NCBI GenBank assembly: GCA_025526935.1
Contig: JAHLKD010000001.1
Coordinates: 992,001-1,056,000 of the forward strand
Origin: Cladochytrium replicatum
Lineage: Eukaryota > Chytridiomycota > Chytridiomycetes > Cladochytriales > Cladochytriaceae
DNA: 64,000 nucleotides
Direction of reading: 5' to 3'
Shown piece after piece: positions 10,604-21,306 of the stretch. A model generated the notes under the pieces. That model searched no databases and was not told where the DNA came from. It saw only the letters and a list, made by a program, of their open reading frames with translations. Position numbers and translations under genes: made by a program. The first letter of the stretch is position 1. The number at the start of each line of letters is the position of its first letter.

Positions 10604-11637
10604 ATGTTGCCCAAATTCGAACCAAACGAAGTCGCACAACTGGTGCTGGCTAACTTGGGTCTCATATGCTGGAGCATTAACCTCATACCGCAAGGTAAGC
10701 GTTGACTTTTATTTTGAACTTTGGCTGAGAGAATGCAACAGCGATTCAAATTTACCGCACAAAGAATGTGGGAGTGCTCTCTTCTGCGATGCTGGTATGA
10801 GGCCATTTTCCGTTTCCAGTTTCTGGCCTAACCAACCCGAGCTTAGTTGATTTGGATATCTTGGGCTCCCACTTTCGGTGCATTGGTGTTTTCCACTGGA
10901 CAAAGTTGGCCAATCCTGCTTCAACCGAACCTCTTTGGATTTTTCAACGCCATATGCTACGGTACCCACCTTGTTTTCCGAACGGGGCCTTGCACTAATA
11001 ATCCGATTTTAGCACAGTATCAATATTACGGCCCTCCGAAACGGTCGTTAGCAGTTAGCGTTACAATTTTCTTTGCACTTCTCGCGACAATCGGTGGTGC
11101 AGAAGTGGCCCTCTACTTTGCTGCTGTGGTAATTTTCAAGCAGAATTTTTCACTTTGCATATCTCTAATGCTGGAGAGTAGTATTCTGCGGCGTCCAAAA
11201 ACTCTGCGGTGAACTGGTTTCCGACGGCCCTGGGGATCCTTCCAACTGTCCAGAACTTTGTTTCATTTGCACCTCAGTATTATAACATTTACAGTAAGCC
11301 AAATGATCGTCCTGGTTAGCTAGCCAAAGACTGACACTAGAATATTTTGTTAGTCCATAAAACTACTCATGGCATTTCGCGCATCTTTCTGGTTCTCGAC
11401 TGCTTAGGTGGAGTTTTCAGCATCTTTGCCCTCTTTTGTGGAAAGAACGAAGTTGATCCGTTCTCATTCGCGGTGTACGCTTCAGTTTGCCTATTGACTG
11501 GTGGGATTCTTTGTTTGTCGATTGCGTTTACTATTCGGGACTGGCGAGCTGGTCGTAGAGCATCGCATAGCCCTGTTGCCGCGAGTGATCCGCTTGAGCC
11601 CGATGCACACCAAACCGAAGCAGACCAAAAGTGTTAA
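10604..11637 (+). CDS. PQ-loop repeat membrane protein, 256 aa
   Basis: Multi-pass membrane protein of the PQ-loop family, which includes lysosomal/vacuolar cystine and basic amino-acid transporters. Six exons: 10604-10694, 10742-10794, 10847-10961, 11013-11128, 11182-11293 and 11354-11637; all five introns (47-60 nt) join in phase, total 771 nt. PQ motifs are at residues 29-30 ('CWSINLIPQ') and 156-157 ('SFAPQYYNIY'), each followed by the usual gene family pattern of a short loop and a helix. Six to seven hydrophobic segments can be seen. The intron at 10962-11012 is a multiple of three with no stop, so its retention would go unnoticed in the frame. The tail (about 225-256) is acidic and hydrophilic. 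The transported substrate cannot be told. Confidence 0.85.
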
Positions 11638-12001
11638 TTCCGCCCCGCCACTCTCGTATCTTTGCGTTTTGCGTTCTGCGATAGAGTCCAAGTTAGCTTT
11701 CAGTAGTTCATTTTGCAATGTCAAATTCCTGCGGTATATATGCATTCTTCTTCCCGTTTCAACATACTTGTTCAGAATTCAATATTCCACTACAGTCAGG
11801 CTTGTTTTGTTTAGAAGTTCAAAGATCAATTGTAGATTATATTGTTATGTGCATAATAAATGGGAGTCTATGCAAGAGTGCTACAGAATCTGTCACTCAC
11901 TTTTCATCACAAATTCGTCAAACAAAAGTTAATTCATCACGTGCGTTCGTGACGAGGGTCAAACTTGCTGTTCCACCGGAAGAACAACCGAAACTGATCC
12001 T

Positions 12002-12755
12002 ATGGCGGCAATGCTGGTGCGGCAACTCGGAATATCGCTTATCCTCGTCTCGTTAGCCCTTGGTCAGACTGGTATGGTTGTCTTCGGACGATTCCTCGCC
12101 AGACCTACTTATATTTGGAATTAAAGTAACGCAAACTCCCGGTGCAGCAACAACGCCTTGCAGCACAAGTTCAAACTCGACGACTGGAGGATGTGCTTCC
12201 ACAACAACAAATCCAGCAGTGTGTGACCCAAAGGCTGTTCCTGGCGGTTTCCTATTCAAAAGTCCAACAATCAATACTATTGCCGAAGTCGGATCGCCTC
12301 TCAACATTTCCTGGTCGTACACCCCTTACACCAAGACGAATCTCTTCCCGAACAACAGCATCGAGATCTTCTTCCAGAATGCCGCTGCCGATGGATTCAA
12401 ACCAGCAGTCTGGACTAGATATGTTGCCACACGCATCTCTCCGAATGCTACCTTCTACATCTGGGATGTTCCACAGATTCAGAACGGACAGTACATCCTT
12501 CGTCTAGTTGCTGATGGCTTTGATCCGGTTGTTGCAGCTGCGAAAGGTCAGACGGTTTGTTGGTCTGACGGACAGCCGATTCCGCAAATGTCGAACGAAT
12601 TCCGTATCGTTAATCCGCAACCCCTGGCTGAAACTCCCGATAACTTTGGACCAAACAGCGGTGCCTCTTCTTTAAGGCGGTCGACTGCCTTCCAGCTGTT
12701 TCCGATTTTCGTTCTGATTGCTCTTGCTGTAAACAGCATTGCTAGCTTACTTTGA
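12002..12755 (+). CDS. Secreted GPI-anchored KRE9/KNH-type cell-surface protein, 232 aa
   Basis: Exons 12002-12071 and 12127-12755; the 55-nt intron joins in phase 1. Residues 1-22 form a signal peptide ('ISLILVSLALGQT'). A Thr/Ser-rich linker with several Cys follows, then a domain from about residue 60: 'GGFLFKSPTINTIAEVGSP', 'NISWSY', 'SIEIFFQN', 'YIWDVPQIQNGQYILRL' and 'SNEFRIV', which fits the yeast cell-wall synthesis KRE9/KNH1 family fold (also called Ser-Thr-rich GPI-anchored family). The C-terminus is a hydrophobic tail after a small-residue region (GPNSGASS), as expected for a GPI signal. N-glycosylation sites NNSIE and PNATF are present. Likely works at the cell surface; an exact role is not known. 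Confidence 0.85.
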
Positions 12756-14171
12756 TTCTATTTAAGTGACTTTCTGTCATATTTACTTCTATTTCTACGT
12801 TTAATTTGGCCATTCGAGTTTCTGGTTTTTGTGATGACGCTCAATCTGTTTGCTGTCGATGTTGAATAATTTTTGTTGAATCCTGTCGCACAACACTTTG
12901 CTTTTTATTGTGCAGAGGCTAAAGAGGGGCGGAAAGCTAACTTTGAACAATGTCCTTAGCATAGAGAGTTTCTGTCAGTGGGCTTCAACTCTTCTGGAAT
13001 CTCCGACTCTGCCAAATCGATACCCGTCCCTCGATAACCGGGGAGATTACAGCTAACCCATTTTCACCTTTGGCTTGCGAGCCCCATGCTGCCTTTGCGT
13101 TGTCTTTCGCTTGGAATCAGCGATACACAGCACGCTTCCACATATTCGCTGAATCGTTATCGTGGTTCTGCTGGGATTGTCGCAATAAGTGTTGAATGCG
13201 GAGATGAAGGTGTGCGCAAAAGATTAAAAATGCGCATTTTCGCAAAGAATCGGCGAACAACTGATGAGAGACATCTCCCGTGTTCCTTTGTCACGACGTA
13301 ATCCGATCGAGTGAGCGCATCATAACCTAATGTTTCCTTATTAGTTTGGATAGACCTAGATGCCTTAAACAAAGACTCACCATGACCTTCTGCGACATAA
13401 CTATGTGTTGCAACGGTGTAAGTACGCTCGAGGTGGGGAGGTTCGAAAATACCTCCACTGGAGCGTTTGACAAGCTAAGCTCAGTTTTGGATGGGTTTCT
13501 TGGAATCCGCCCTTCCTCCATGCCTTCTAAAGAAAATCCCTCTAAATAACCCAACCTTCCCCTTACCAACATTTCCAAACACCTACCATATCAATCGGTC
13601 AATAGCGAACCTCCTATCATCTGATCACATCGCTTCTTCTCGCTAGACAGTTTTGTCACCTTGCGATCGCAAACTGAGCAATAGTTTCGCCTATCGCTTA
13701 GGTGTTTGCGATGTAGGCTTGTGGCAACATGTTGATCAATTAACTCCCACAAGATGTGTTTTGCACACATATTTGTGAATTATAATTTTCTTCCAGGTTA
13801 ACACAGGTTGACTCAGGATCATTACTGAATTCGATAGGTGTAAAGGAAAACTGACCTGGGCATGAAAACAGTGCTTGAAGCAATTGATTGAAAAATGATA
13901 GTCGATTTCGAGTAGTTGCTTCATGTAGTATATTTACACCGATAATCGGCTTCGGCCCGTAAATTTACTATATATTTTTTATTATTTCTTCTCTTCTAGA
14001 ACGTAGCGCTGAGGACGCTCCAGACAAGCTTCGAGCAAGCGTCATAAATATATAAGAGAATCCAGTGCACTTTAGACAATTCAAAGTGGAAAACATACAT
14101 TTACCTCGAAGCACACATTAAGGAAAATTTAACAGATTCATGCCTAAGCTGCACGCGTTGCTGTTTGCAAA
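12756..14171. other. Intergenic stretch of 1.4 kb, no gene seen
   Basis: ORFs here are short, overlap on both strands and show no domain. AT-rich sequence at 13920-14120 with several TATA-like runs (for example 13965-13985 and 14045-14055) probably belongs to the promoter of the golgin gene. Confidence 0.45.
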
Positions 14172-17100
14172 ATGTCAACGAACACATCGATTTCACAAGT
14201 CGGCTCAACAGACCCAGACCGTCTAGCCAAAGTCGCATTAGCACGCAAAAAGGTTTGGATTATTTTGCAAATTCATCAGCTTGGAGGGCTGCAAGGAAAC
14301 GAAATGTTTAATCTTCCTATCAGTTGAAGAAATTTCAGAATTCAAGAGGAAGGAGCAATCCTAGCCGTGCGAGATCAAATGACGAAGAAGTTATTTCGAA
14401 TGCCCCATCGTTGAAAAGTGGTCACAGCTCTCGTACGACATCTCCAACTCCATCAGATGTAGGCGTACTATTACCGGATGCTCGAGCAACAATCGTAGAG
14501 AACCGCGGTTCTGTACATCGAACTGCTCAAAATTACTATAATGTACCAATAGCTGCACCAAAAGGCGGGGGAGCGGGTTCCGAGGCGATTGGAACTTCAG
14601 TGCAGAATGGCAGTTCGTTAGATGTAGGTACTGCGGTCGCGAATGTTGCGCGGTCAAGTAGTCCGGCTTGGGTCTTGAAGGAAGTTGAGACCAAAACGGT
14701 TCACCATTCCGGGAGCTTAGTGTGAGCAGGCTGTGTATGTCAAAAGACCTCGCTTACTGTGTGTTGACCAGGATTTCCACAAATGACCAGTTTCTCGAGC
14801 AGAGCGCAATGGCGTCCCGGCTGGAAGAAAGGGTAATACTGTGAAATTCAATTTTGATGTGCACTTAAGCAATTTGTTTTTCAGCTCAAGTCGCGCATAG
14901 CCAGTGAGATAGCTGCCACTGATTCGCTTAAATATGGTGACTCCAGCTCAGTAGTGCGACGAAGCAACAATGGATCCGTGCTGTATCAGATGGACAACGG
15001 CACAGAAGTGGAGCTCCGCGAGCGAATCAAAGATTTAAGTGTACAGTTGGAGACGAAAGTGTCGGAAGTTCGGATTTTGCGCGAGATCATCTCTGGCTCC
15101 GTTGCTCTATCCGAAAACATGTCTGAATTCCGAAAGGCGAATCTTCAGCTCGATGATTCTGAATTTCTGAACGCCTGGAACATGCAATTGAGACAGCGGG
15201 TGACTCAGCTCGAAGCACATCTGAAAAATGCTGGCACTGCACCAGGTCCTCCGCCGCTCACCCGGGGGAAGACGAGCGAAGCGGTCCGATCTGCTGAGGC
15301 TCTTGCAGTGACAAAGATGCACAATGTGTATTCGCAGACATCGGAGACAGCTGATTCCGTTGATCTCACGATCCGAAAACTCCAATTGCAGATCGAGGAG
15401 CAGGATCGCAGATTGCGAGAGCAAGACGACAGCATTGCATCGCTTAGCAATGCCAATGCGCAGCTGCAGCTTGAGCTTTTATCTGCACAAAACTCCACAA
15501 ATTCAACTGACCCAGCGAAGGAACGTGAGCCCGAGAACGACCCCGATCTCTCTGCTTTGAATGACTTGCGCCAAAGGTGTGATGAGCTGTCTGCGGTGGT
15601 AGAGCGGCAGAGAAGGGAAGCCGATTTTGTTGCGAGTGAGCGACGTGCGAAGGAGCATGAATTCGAGAGGGATCGAAAGAAGCTGCTGGAGCGGATTGAT
15701 GAGCTTGATTCTTCTCTTCAAGCTGCTGTTTCGCGCGGCACGAGCTTGCAGGAGGAAATCACTGTGCTACAGGCGGAGCGAGCGTCAAATAAGGTGCACG
15801 AGATATCGGCTTCGGATTCTCTAAAACGCAAACTTGAAGTCCTGACTAGCCGTCTCGAGTCAGCTCTGAAGGATAACCGAGATTTGTCTGCTGAGGCTCG
15901 TGATCTGAAAGCAAGGATCCTTACGCTGGAAAATTTCTCCGCCGAGCGAGCTGCTGCTGCACACGATGAAATGGTCATAACACTCGAAAATGAAAACCTG
16001 AAAATACGGAATGAGCTCCAGGTGTCAAAAGAAGTACATGCCAAAGAGCTTGCCCGTTGGCAGCAGGAGAGAATCGAACTCGCTAAAGAAGTCAAAGAGC
16101 TGCGAGAAACGCCAACTCGCGCGTATCCACAACAACCTGGCGAGCGCAGCGAACTTGTGGAGCAGCTCAAAGTTGATCGTTTGCAGCTCCAAGACCGCAT
16201 TCACGAGGTAGAGCTCCGGATTCAAGAAGTTGAAGCTGCTCGTGACAAAAGCGAAAGTGCGAGCGTAACCTTGAAAGCCGAGACTGACTCCCTTGCTCGG
16301 GATCTCGACAGATCCAAAGCACTCAATCTTGAGCTTGAAACATTGCTTCGCGAAGCTCGAACAGAGGAGGGTATTCTTAAAGAGGAACGAGTCTTTCTTT
16401 CGAATGCGTTGGACAAAGCTGAGTTTCGAGCGACGGAGGCTGAAGCTCAGAGAGCGGCACTGGAATCGATGTTAAATGGATTGCGAAACGGTCATGATGA
16501 AGCTGCAAGATCGCGAGAGAGTTTGCAGGCCCGGATGGAGACAGCTGAGATGGAGTTGAAAGTTGCTCGCGATAGGGCTGAGGTAGCTCGTGCTGAAGCG
16601 GCGTCGCTTCGACTTGAGCTCGAGCGAACACGAAAAGCTCAAGCAGATGTTGGTATCCTCCTTTTAAAAATGCAGAAGCGGGATAGAATGGCGAGCGCGA
16701 CTGCCAGTGTATCGCCCTCAGAAGACGAAGTGGGAGCAAACGTCTCTGAGGACAACGGGAAGGACTTGCAGGAATATGTTCGCGCGTTACAGGAGCGATG
16801 CGATAGTCTTGCAAAGGAAGTTTTGGAGCATAAGATGGGAGCAGATGCTTTCAAGGAGCAGTTAGAAGCTATGAAACTTGCAGCTCATGAGAGGGATGCG
16901 AGTTTGAAAAAAGTTGTGATGCTCGAAAAGGACGTTGAGACGCTTACAAAGCAAATGAAGCGCGAGAAGGAGAATTGGAAACTACGCGAGCAGACTCTTT
17001 ATGGCGAAGTTGACCTCTCTCGGGCCGAAAAGGTCAAGGCAGGCCAAGACTTGTTAAATGTTAAGAGGATGATCGTAGAATTGGCTCGCAATCGTGCTCT

Positions 17101-18556
17101 GGATCAGGGGAAGCGGGAAGACGGCGAAGAGTACGTCATGACTCCTATGCTGTTGCAAAGAGATCTTGATCCCGGTACTGTGGACGTCGACATCGATGGC
17201 TGGATCCAGTGGATGCAGGATGAACGGGAACGATTGTCTTCGAAGCTCGATGAAGCGCATGCCGTAATCGATGCTCAGCATCAACGGCTTGAGCAGCTCC
17301 TTTCCCAACCAGCATCTGCAGTTGGTTCTACCTCGAATGCGAGGGGCGGAAATGGAGTGCGATGGGTTGGAAGTGCGTGGGTATCGCGGAACACCTCTGA
17401 ACAAGAAGTTCAAACAGACCCGATGCTTGCATTTGCACGGATGAGCACGATAAAAGCGGCCCTTGCTGGAGCGACTCCCAGGCATATGGAGGTGATGTTT
17501 GGTGGAGGAAACGAGAGACGTCACAGGAGTGCAAGATACGGACGGCATACAAGCAGACGTCCATCTATTGCAAGCAGTGTTGGTGCAGCTCCAGTTCCTC
17601 CCGCTAATTATGAAACTTCTCAACTCAGCCCTGGTGCGCTGGAGGGGGATGGTGGCAGGATAGCTCAGATGGAACACATTCTCGATCAAACGCGTCAGCG
17701 GCTCCAAAGCTCTACTGAAAGATATGGTCGGTTGCAGCAAGTGCATTTGGAGATGACGGAGCATTTGGACTACCAAATTCGAGTGAATTCGGAGATCAAG
17801 CGACTGATCGTAGATGCAAACGTTTCTCGTGAAGGATCAGAAGTGGACGTTGCGGAATTGATTCAGCGATACAATGATGCGTTGGTTCAGATTGGTGGGT
17901 TGCAGGAGGAGATGCTGAGATGGAAATCGCGGTGCGAGGAAGTAGAGGAAGTGGTCGAGGCTGCCGTGTTGCGACAATCATTAGAAGAGCGGGAGGAATT
18001 TGAAGAGGAAAGCGTTTCAGGCATTCACTACGATGCAAACCCGGAAAAGCATGCTCAACCATACACTTTTGGAAACCTGTCTAGCGTACCAGATGCGGAC
18101 GAGGGTTTCGCTAACGAGGAGGAAGCAAACGAACTAAACGCTGAAAATGAAGCTACGGGTTCTCAACCGTCTCATGGTAACCTTCATCAGACCAAACCAA
18201 TCCCAGAGGAAAGGGAAATTGTAGAGAGACTTGAGCTTGTCACTGTAACGTCGATCGAAACACCTGCTGCTAACGACGATGTTGCAAAGGATGTCATTGG
18301 TCCAGCAAAGTTCGCCAAAGACGATAATTCGTCATCGCCCAAACCCACTGTGGCAGGTCAACTATCAAGCTCCATAAACGATGTTTTAGAGGAGTCGATG
18401 TTCGAGAAATTCAACTCAGAACCTGATAACGATTTACACCAGGCAAAGGTGCAATCTCAGCCCCCACAGAGGATAAGCCATTCGCCTCATAACGAGTTGA
18501 ACGATCTATCTGATGCATGCAGCCGATGCAGAGACGGACTAATCGTGTCAATCTGA
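14172..18556 (+). CDS. Long coiled-coil Golgi protein, GM130/BUG1-like, 1403 aa
   Basis: Four exons: 14172-14252, 14324-14721, 14772-14832 and 14885-18556; introns 71, 50 and 52 nt, all in phase (4212 nt). The N-terminus carries 'LAKVALARKKLKKFQ' (residues about 18-32, across the first intron), which matches the conserved start of GM130/golgin-A2 and its fungal counterparts ('KLAAAKKKLKEFQ'-type), the segment that binds p115/importin in animals. A Ser-rich linker follows, then heptad coiled coil from about residue 225 to 870, broken by short linkers, and a second coil at about 1080-1180. The rest is acidic and disordered. It probably tethers vesicles at the cis-Golgi. No GRIP domain or membrane segment is seen. 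Family assignment rests mostly on the short N-terminal motif. Confidence 0.75.
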
Positions 18557-18700
18557 GACACGTTGGAGTGGCCTTTTGCAATAAACTTCTTATGGAATGT
18601 TGTTATTTAGCAGCCCCGTTCTTTAACTGATGTTACCCTCATTAAAAGCTTGGGATCTAACTAGGTCTCACTTACCGGAGATATATATTCTCATTACACG

Positions 18701-19510
18701 TTGCGAGGCCCTCAAACATCAGACTTCTCGGGAGGCAAGAGTATATTTATATATCTTATGGATGGTGCCCCTCATTACACAATCTCGGCGTTTGGTATTT
18801 GGTGTGATCAACACAATACTTTGGTCGACCGAACTAACTCAGAAACTACCGTTTCAAATAACAAAATGGAGCCTGATTGTAGCATAGCTTCCGATTCTTT
18901 ATCAGCCAAGTGTAATATAGAATTGAATTAATGAAACAATCGCCACTAAATCGATGATCCCTAGGTGTTGCATCATTTGCCCATCATTTCAAAACCACAG
19001 ATCCGGATAAATGGGACGAGCACCAACTTGCGGCGATTATTGTCTCTAACGGTCATTTTCTCGATTCGCTCCGTGGACCAGATTTCGGATATCATCGAGG
19101 CGGCCATGTTTTTGCTGCTTGACGATGCAGAATTTCCAAGGACGAGGCTAGCATCCCTTTCTGACATTGTCAGCAATCAAGTGAGTGGTTCACTTTCAAT
19201 TTCAAGACACATATGTTGGTTTTGATTCGTTTTGATGTAATGGCATCAGGAACTTCTTGAGAGGATATTTTATAGTTATTCTCAAGAGTGCATCTGAAGA
19301 AACTTGAAGCATCTGTTAACAGCTGCGGAGTACAAGGTACAGGCTCTCAGGATTGGCAGTGGGAATGAGCGAGATTTGATATCTTTCATAGCTTCCATGG
19401 AAATTGAAAAGGAGGGTCAGGATAGCGAGATACTTCACATCGTGGCAAACATTCAAGGGATCGGTGCAGCAGACGTTAAAAAGCAATGCACTCAATTTCC
19501 CACCATCTAA
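18701..19510 (+). CDS. Unresolved gene or gene remnant before RPL7
   Basis: Three protein-like segments lie in order. One frame at 18701-18931 reads 'FSGGKSIFIYLMDGAPHYTI'. A second piece at about 19060-19180 reads 'ISDIIEAAMFLLLDDAEF' and ends at a good donor, GTGAGT at 19181. A third at 19310-19510 reads 'HLLTAAEYKVQALRIGSG' and 'LHIVANIQGIGAADVKKQ', then stops. The 129-nt intron 19181-19309 joins the last two in phase 0. A different frame at 18967-19080 ('TTDPDKWDEHQLAAIIVSN') also looks coding, which hints at a frameshift. No start could be fixed. I do not recognise the family. Confidence 0.35.
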
Positions 19511-19621
19511 ATCACACGTGCATGGCACATTGTGGCTTTTCTTTTCAGATTGAAGAAAACCTCCTCCAGTACACCCAAAAATCACATCTCACTTCACACG
19601 AACTCACACCTTCTTGTCACA

Positions 19622-21218
19622 ATGGCACCCGAGTACGTATTACACATGGCTGCGGAGGGTTGATGTGTGTTGATTGGTCGCCTGGAGGTGCTCGCCGTGC
19701 CGGAAGGGTCTCGCTAACATTATGTCAGGCCTTGTTTTGCGGTGCATTGGTCGTTAAGACTGCCAGCTGTTTGGTCCCAACCTGAGTAATTCTTGTTCTT
19801 GTTGGGGATATGGAGGTTGAAATGCTTGTACTGCCTGCCAGTCAAAACTTTCTCCTCTGAAACATATGCGGTCCGAGCGTACCTTTTCTTTGTAAAGAAT
19901 CGTTATGCTTGGTTATTCTCGTCACCTTCAGGCGTTACGCAGGTTGGGAACACTGACGAGGTGTTGTCGGTTGTGAAGAACCTTTCTACAAGCTGGAAGT
20001 CTGTACTTCAAGTCTTGCATTGGTGTTCACTCTGATTAAACTCATTTGGGCGCCGCTTGGGCTTCGGCTCGGTGTCATACATCCACTCTGTGGAGTAAGC
20101 GTTCCTTCCGTGTTGGGTAGATTACCTAATGGGTCGGACGATCAAGGGAGATTATCTTATTTGGCGCGTCTTAAGCCATCGCTTCCGCGTGCTTAGGTAC
20201 GTTCCCGAATCTGTCCTGAAGAAGAGGAAGGCGCTTGAGAAGGTCGCCGCCGAGCGCGCACAGAAGACCATCGAGATCCGCAAGGTATGCTTGTTACTCC
20301 TGGTGGTTTTGGTGGGTGTAAGCGGCGCTGTATGATGCACAACAATCCAGCGATAACGAAGCCTCACGGCGATGTAGTTTCCATGTTAACCATCTTTCGG
20401 GACTGACAGAGCTTTCCTATTTTGGTCCATCTTTTTTTTTTGGCTTGCTTCGAATGGGCGTTGTTCTGATATTATTCTTACTTAGGCTGCCAAGGCCAAG
20501 CGTGCCGTAATCTTCAAGCGTGCCGAGCAGTACGTCAAGGAGTACCGCGCTAAGGAGCGTGACGAGACTCGTCTCCGTCGCCAAGCGAAGGCCAACAACT
20601 CTTTCTACGTTCCCCCGGAAGCCAAGCTTGCCTTCGTTGTCCGCCTGAAGGGGTATGTTCATAACAGCAATGCTACAACTACTCGTCTAATTATATCAAA
20701 GTATCAACAAGATTGCTCCTAAGCCCAGGAAGATCTTGCAGCTCCTCCGGTTGTACCGCATCAACCACGGTACCTTCGTCAAGCTCAACAAGGCTACCCT
20801 CAACATGATCCAGCTCATCCAGCCCTACGTTGCATGGGGGTACGTCAGACAACACCAGAAACCAAAATTTGTTCTGACAAGGAATTTGGTTTTTAGTTAC
20901 CCCAACTTGAAGACTGTCCGAGAGTTGATCTACAAGCGTGGTTTCGCCAAGGTGGACGGTCAGCGCATCCCTATCCAGGACAACGCCATCATCGAGGAGC
21001 ATCTCGGCAAGTTTGGCATTATTTGCGTTGAGGATTTAATCCACGAGATTGTCACCGTCGGCCCCAACTTCAAGCAGTCTTCCGCCTTCCTCTGGCCCTT
21101 CAAGCTCTCGAACCCAACCGGTGGGTTCAAGGGCAAGAAGACTAACCACTTCATTGAGGGTGGTGAGGCGGGTAACCGTGAGGAGTTCATTAACGGCCTT
21201 GTTCAGAGGATGAACTAG
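19622..21218 (+). CDS. RPL7: 60S ribosomal protein L7 (uL30)
   Basis: Component of the large ribosomal subunit. Five exons: 19622-19632, 20197-20284, 20486-20652, 20702-20839 and 20897-21218 (726 nt, 241 aa), all junctions in phase. The first exon codes only MAPE and is split after its second base of codon 4, a layout common for fungal ribosomal protein genes. Family blocks are clear: '[20 protein letters not shown]', '[18 protein letters not shown]', '[15 protein letters not shown]', '[16 protein letters not shown]' and the ending '[20 protein letters not shown]'. Introns 1 (564 nt) and 2 (201 nt) are far longer than the 45-60 nt usual here; intron 2 carries a snoRNA candidate. A CACGTG lies about 105 bp upstream of the start. 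Confidence 0.97.
20326..20411 (+). ncRNA. Candidate C/D box snoRNA in RPL7 intron 2, snR39/snR59-like
   Basis: Guides 2'-O-methylation of 25S rRNA if real. Box C is ATGATGC at 20332-20338 (consensus RUGAUGA, last base differs) and box D is CTGA at 20403-20406. CTG/CAG flanks can pair as a terminal stem. Directly upstream of box D, ACCATCTTTCGGG (20388-20400) is the exact complement of CCCGAAAGATGGT, a strongly conserved stretch of eukaryotic 25S/28S rRNA, and after one mismatch three more bases pair. By the box D + 5 rule the target is the G of CCCGAAAG. Box D lies about 80 nt before the acceptor, the usual distance for intronic snoRNAs. In yeast, from memory, snR39 and snR59 sit in introns of RPL7A and RPL7B and act on this same rRNA stretch. 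The C'/D' boxes are unclear. Confidence 0.75.
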
Positions 21219-21306
21219 ATGGGTTGTGTGAAAAGAGCAGAATGTCGTTTCAATTGATCACATCCAAAAGAAAAACTGCAATTATATTTCGCACTCGACG
21301 AACAAA

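Noticed and set aside
17054-17776. Minus-strand ORF of 240 codons
   Set aside because: Antisense shadow inside the golgin coiled-coil exon.
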